Source: an uncultured Flavobacterium sp. (lineage in GTDB: Bacteria > Bacteroidota > Bacteroidia > Flavobacteriales > Flavobacteriaceae). Taken from it: a stretch of DNA of 64,000 nucleotides. The position numbers and the translations under genes are program-made. The notes beneath the pieces are model-generated. The model was not told where the DNA came from. It worked only from the letters and a program-made list of their open reading frames with translations, and did not search any database. Below, piece after piece: positions 62,514-64,000 of the stretch (the first letter of the stretch is position 1; every line of letters starts with the position of its first letter). Where the stretch lies: the NCBI RefSeq assembly GCF_946481155.1, contig NZ_CAMLMK010000003.1:1-64000 (forward strand), in the 5' to 3' direction.

Positions 62514-64000
62514 TTATTTCTTTTTCTTTTTAACGGGTTTTACCAATTTCATCTCTTCAATTAAATTTTTTGCACCGGCATATTTGTCAATTATAAATAA
62601 CACATAGCGCATATCTACCATAATATTCCTACAGATTGAAGGGTCGTAATGGATATCGCTCATAGTACCTTCCCAAACGCGGTCAAAATTCAATCCGATC
62701 AGGTTGCCGTTGGCGTCAAGCGCCGGACTTCCTGAGTTACCACCGGTTGTATGGTTTGTAGCAATAAAAGCTACCGGCATTTTTCCGTTTTTGTCGGCAT
62801 ACTGTCCGTAATCCTTCGCATTATAAAGTTCGATTAGTTTTTGCGGAACATCAAACTCGTAGTCGCCCGGAATGTATTTTTCCATTACTCCGTCAAGGTA
62901 GGTCATTGGCTCGTAAGAAACCGCATCGGTTGGCGTGTAGCCTTTTACTTTTCCGTAAGTGACACGTAATGTACTGTTGGCGTCGGGGAAAATGCGTGCT
63001 GATTTCGGACTCAGTTCCAAAATACCTTTCATATAAGTACGTTGTAAAGCAATGTTTTTTAAGTTCAGCTCGTCGTATTTTGGAGATACGTTTTTCAAAT
63101 ACGCATCCGAAATAGTCTTAACCAGCTGATAGCCTTTGTCGTTATTTAGTTTTTCGAGAACCGATTTGGTGTCGCCTGCCAGTAATTCCTTCACGCCGGC
63201 ATAAGAGGTCAACTTCGATTGCCCATAAACTTCTGCAGTAAGTTTTTTGACGTCCAGATTGTTCAGAGAAGCCGGTAAAAACTGGTTTGGTGATTTTGTT
63301 GCGTATAATGCAATTAGCTGTTCAAACACCTTTTCATCTACCTCTGCATTAAAATCTTTATAGAGTTCTTCCAGTCCATTAATGGTGTTATTTTTTCTGT
63401 CAGTGAAAGATTGCTCTCCTTTAGAATTGTAAACTTGTTCTAATTGATATAAGCGGTACCCCACAGTCAGTAATTCGGTATTTCTTAAAACAACTTCCGT
63501 GAAATAATCTCTTGCTAAAGCGTAAGGAGCAATGGCTTCATAATTGGTTTTGAACTCTGCCAATACATTACCATACTCAGCCTGTTTTCCGGCTTTGGCA
63601 ACTTTGTCCATGAAATCTTTTTCAAACTTTTGCTTAATGGCAACTGCATTTGTTTTCTTAAGCCCTTTTGATTCGCCTATCCATTTTTTCCAGTAATTCG
63701 CTACCGAGGCATATTTGGAAGCATATTGGATTTTGATGGCATTGTCTTTACGCATAAACCCGTCCTGAACTTTCAAAGCACGATCGCGGACTTCAATTTT
63801 AGCGGGGTTTAGATTGTTTACAATTTGCGCTACGGCATAAGAAGGCAAGTATTCCTGCGTTCTTCCCGGATAACCGAAAACCATAGTGAAATCATTTTCC
63901 TGAATGCCTTTGATCGAAACGGGGAAGAAGTGCTTTGGTTTGTATGGGACGTTGTCTTTGGAATAGGCTGCCGGACGATTATTTTTATCGGCATAAATCC
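62514..64000 (-). CDS. S46 family dipeptidyl-peptidase, DPP11-like (5' end missing)
   Basis: Exported serine exopeptidase removing dipeptides from peptides. The frame continues past the internal methionine at 63884 to the window edge, so about 495 C-terminal residues are visible of a protein usually near 720. The nucleophile lies in TTGGNSGSPALDANGNLIG, and the sequence FTMVFGYPGRTQEYLPSYAV is typical of S46. Eighteen residues after the catalytic serine is an arginine (NFDRVWEG), the position that is Arg673 in Asp/Glu-specific DPP11 and Gly in DPP7, so acidic P1 preference is predicted. The protein ends with a lysine-rich tail. Confidence 0.92.
   Translation of the reverse strand, partial: IYADKNNRPAAYSKDNVPYKPKHFFPVSIKGIQENDFTMVFGYPGRTQEYLPSYAVAQIVNNLNPAKIEVRDRALKVQDGFMRKDNAIKIQYASKYASVANYWKKWIGESKGLKKTNAVAIKQKFEKDFMDKVAKAGKQAEYGNVLAEFKTNYEAIAPYALARDYFTEVVLRNTELLTVGYRLYQLEQVYNSKGEQSFTDRKNNTINGLEELYKDFNAEVDEKVFEQLIALYATKSPNQFLPASLNNLDVKKLTAEVYGQSKLTSYAGVKELLAGDTKSVLEKLNNDKGYQLVKTISDAYLKNVSPKYDELNLKNIALQRTYMKGILELSPKSARIFPDANSTLRVTYGKVKGYTPTDAVSYEPMTYLDGVMEKYIPGDYEFDVPQKLIELYNAKDYGQYADKNGKMPVAFIATNHTTGGNSGSPALDANGNLIGLNFDRVWEGTMSDIHYDPSICRNIMVDMRYVLFIIDKYAGAKNLIEEMKLVKPVKKKKK

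Noticed and set aside
1..64000. CRISPR arrays, insertion sequences, restriction or other defence islands, biosynthetic clusters
   Set aside because: No regularly spaced repeats, transposase, nuclease-helicase groups or assembly-line enzymes were seen; the genes are mostly conserved housekeeping and envelope functions.

Overview
The window looks like a core chromosomal segment of a Flavobacterium-type bacterium (phylum Bacteroidota, family Flavobacteriaceae). The evidence is the gliding/type IX secretion genes sprA and remB with the gene order ruvA-sprA-gcvH-VanZ-deoC-remB; a PorP/SprF-family protein; starts preceded by A-rich rather than Shine-Dalgarno sequence; and many Bacteroidota-type promoters (TAnnTTTG at -7, sometimes TTG or TTTG about 19-20 nt upstream). 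Base composition and coding style are even throughout. I see no prophage, insertion sequence, CRISPR array, integrase or other clear sign of recent transfer. Every long gene appears intact; only the two at the window edges are cut.

Layout. 1-14.5 kb: malic enzyme/phosphotransacetylase (cut at the left edge), ruvA, sprA, gcvH, a VanZ-like gene, deoC, remB and an SRPBCC protein. 14.6-19.8 kb: a respiratory block with heme O synthase, two cytochrome oxidase subunit III-like proteins, subunit IV, a Cys-less Sco-like protein, a true Sco copper chaperone, DUF420 and a small CxxC membrane protein. 19.8-28.5 kb: DUF4403 lipoprotein, a TolC/adaptor pair with no adjacent pump, tsaB, a small MscS channel, a YyaL-type thioredoxin-domain protein and a NifU-like scaffold with a duplicated N-domain. 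28.7-38.6 kb: PorP/SprF, gamma-carbonic anhydrase, then a minus-strand envelope cluster (DUF6089-uppS-bamA-ompH-ompH, then murI) and CBS-nadK. 38.6-47.1 kb: pdxJ-hydrolase, FadL-type porin with an SGNH lipoprotein, a holin-like membrane protein, and tig-clpP-clpX. 47.1-54.8 kb: DUF1508, an OmpA/PD40 protein with a tiny lipoprotein behind it, tRNA-Gly and tRNA-Leu, mutS, DUF1573, an RNA methyltransferase and a FolK-deoxynucleoside kinase fusion. 54.8-64 kb: sppA, an AsmA-like protein, DUF2797, a GH3-family protein followed by a second tiny lipoprotein, a low-complexity lipoprotein, and an S46 peptidase cut at the right edge.

How they work together. The dominant theme is the cell envelope. BamA with its Skp/OmpH partners inserts outer-membrane barrels, UppS supplies the lipid carrier and MurI the D-glutamate for the wall, SprA and RemB serve secretion and gliding, and SppA and S46 peptidases degrade peptides. 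A second theme is aerobic respiration (heme O, Cox subunits, Sco). A third is protein quality control (trigger factor, ClpXP). Genes are compact: several promoters sit against, or inside, the terminator of the preceding gene.

I did not find a clearly new multi-gene system. The most useful second-look items are two unannotated 46-residue lipoproteins that end operons, an inverted repeat bracketing the trigger factor promoter, a clpP promoter nested with the tig terminator, and several domain fusions or duplications (RemB, FolK-dNK, double Nfu_N, the insertion in Cox III). No stretch longer than 300 bases lacks a gene. The longest gaps (28517-28740, 49222-49413, 62307-62513) hold only AT-rich promoter-type sequence.
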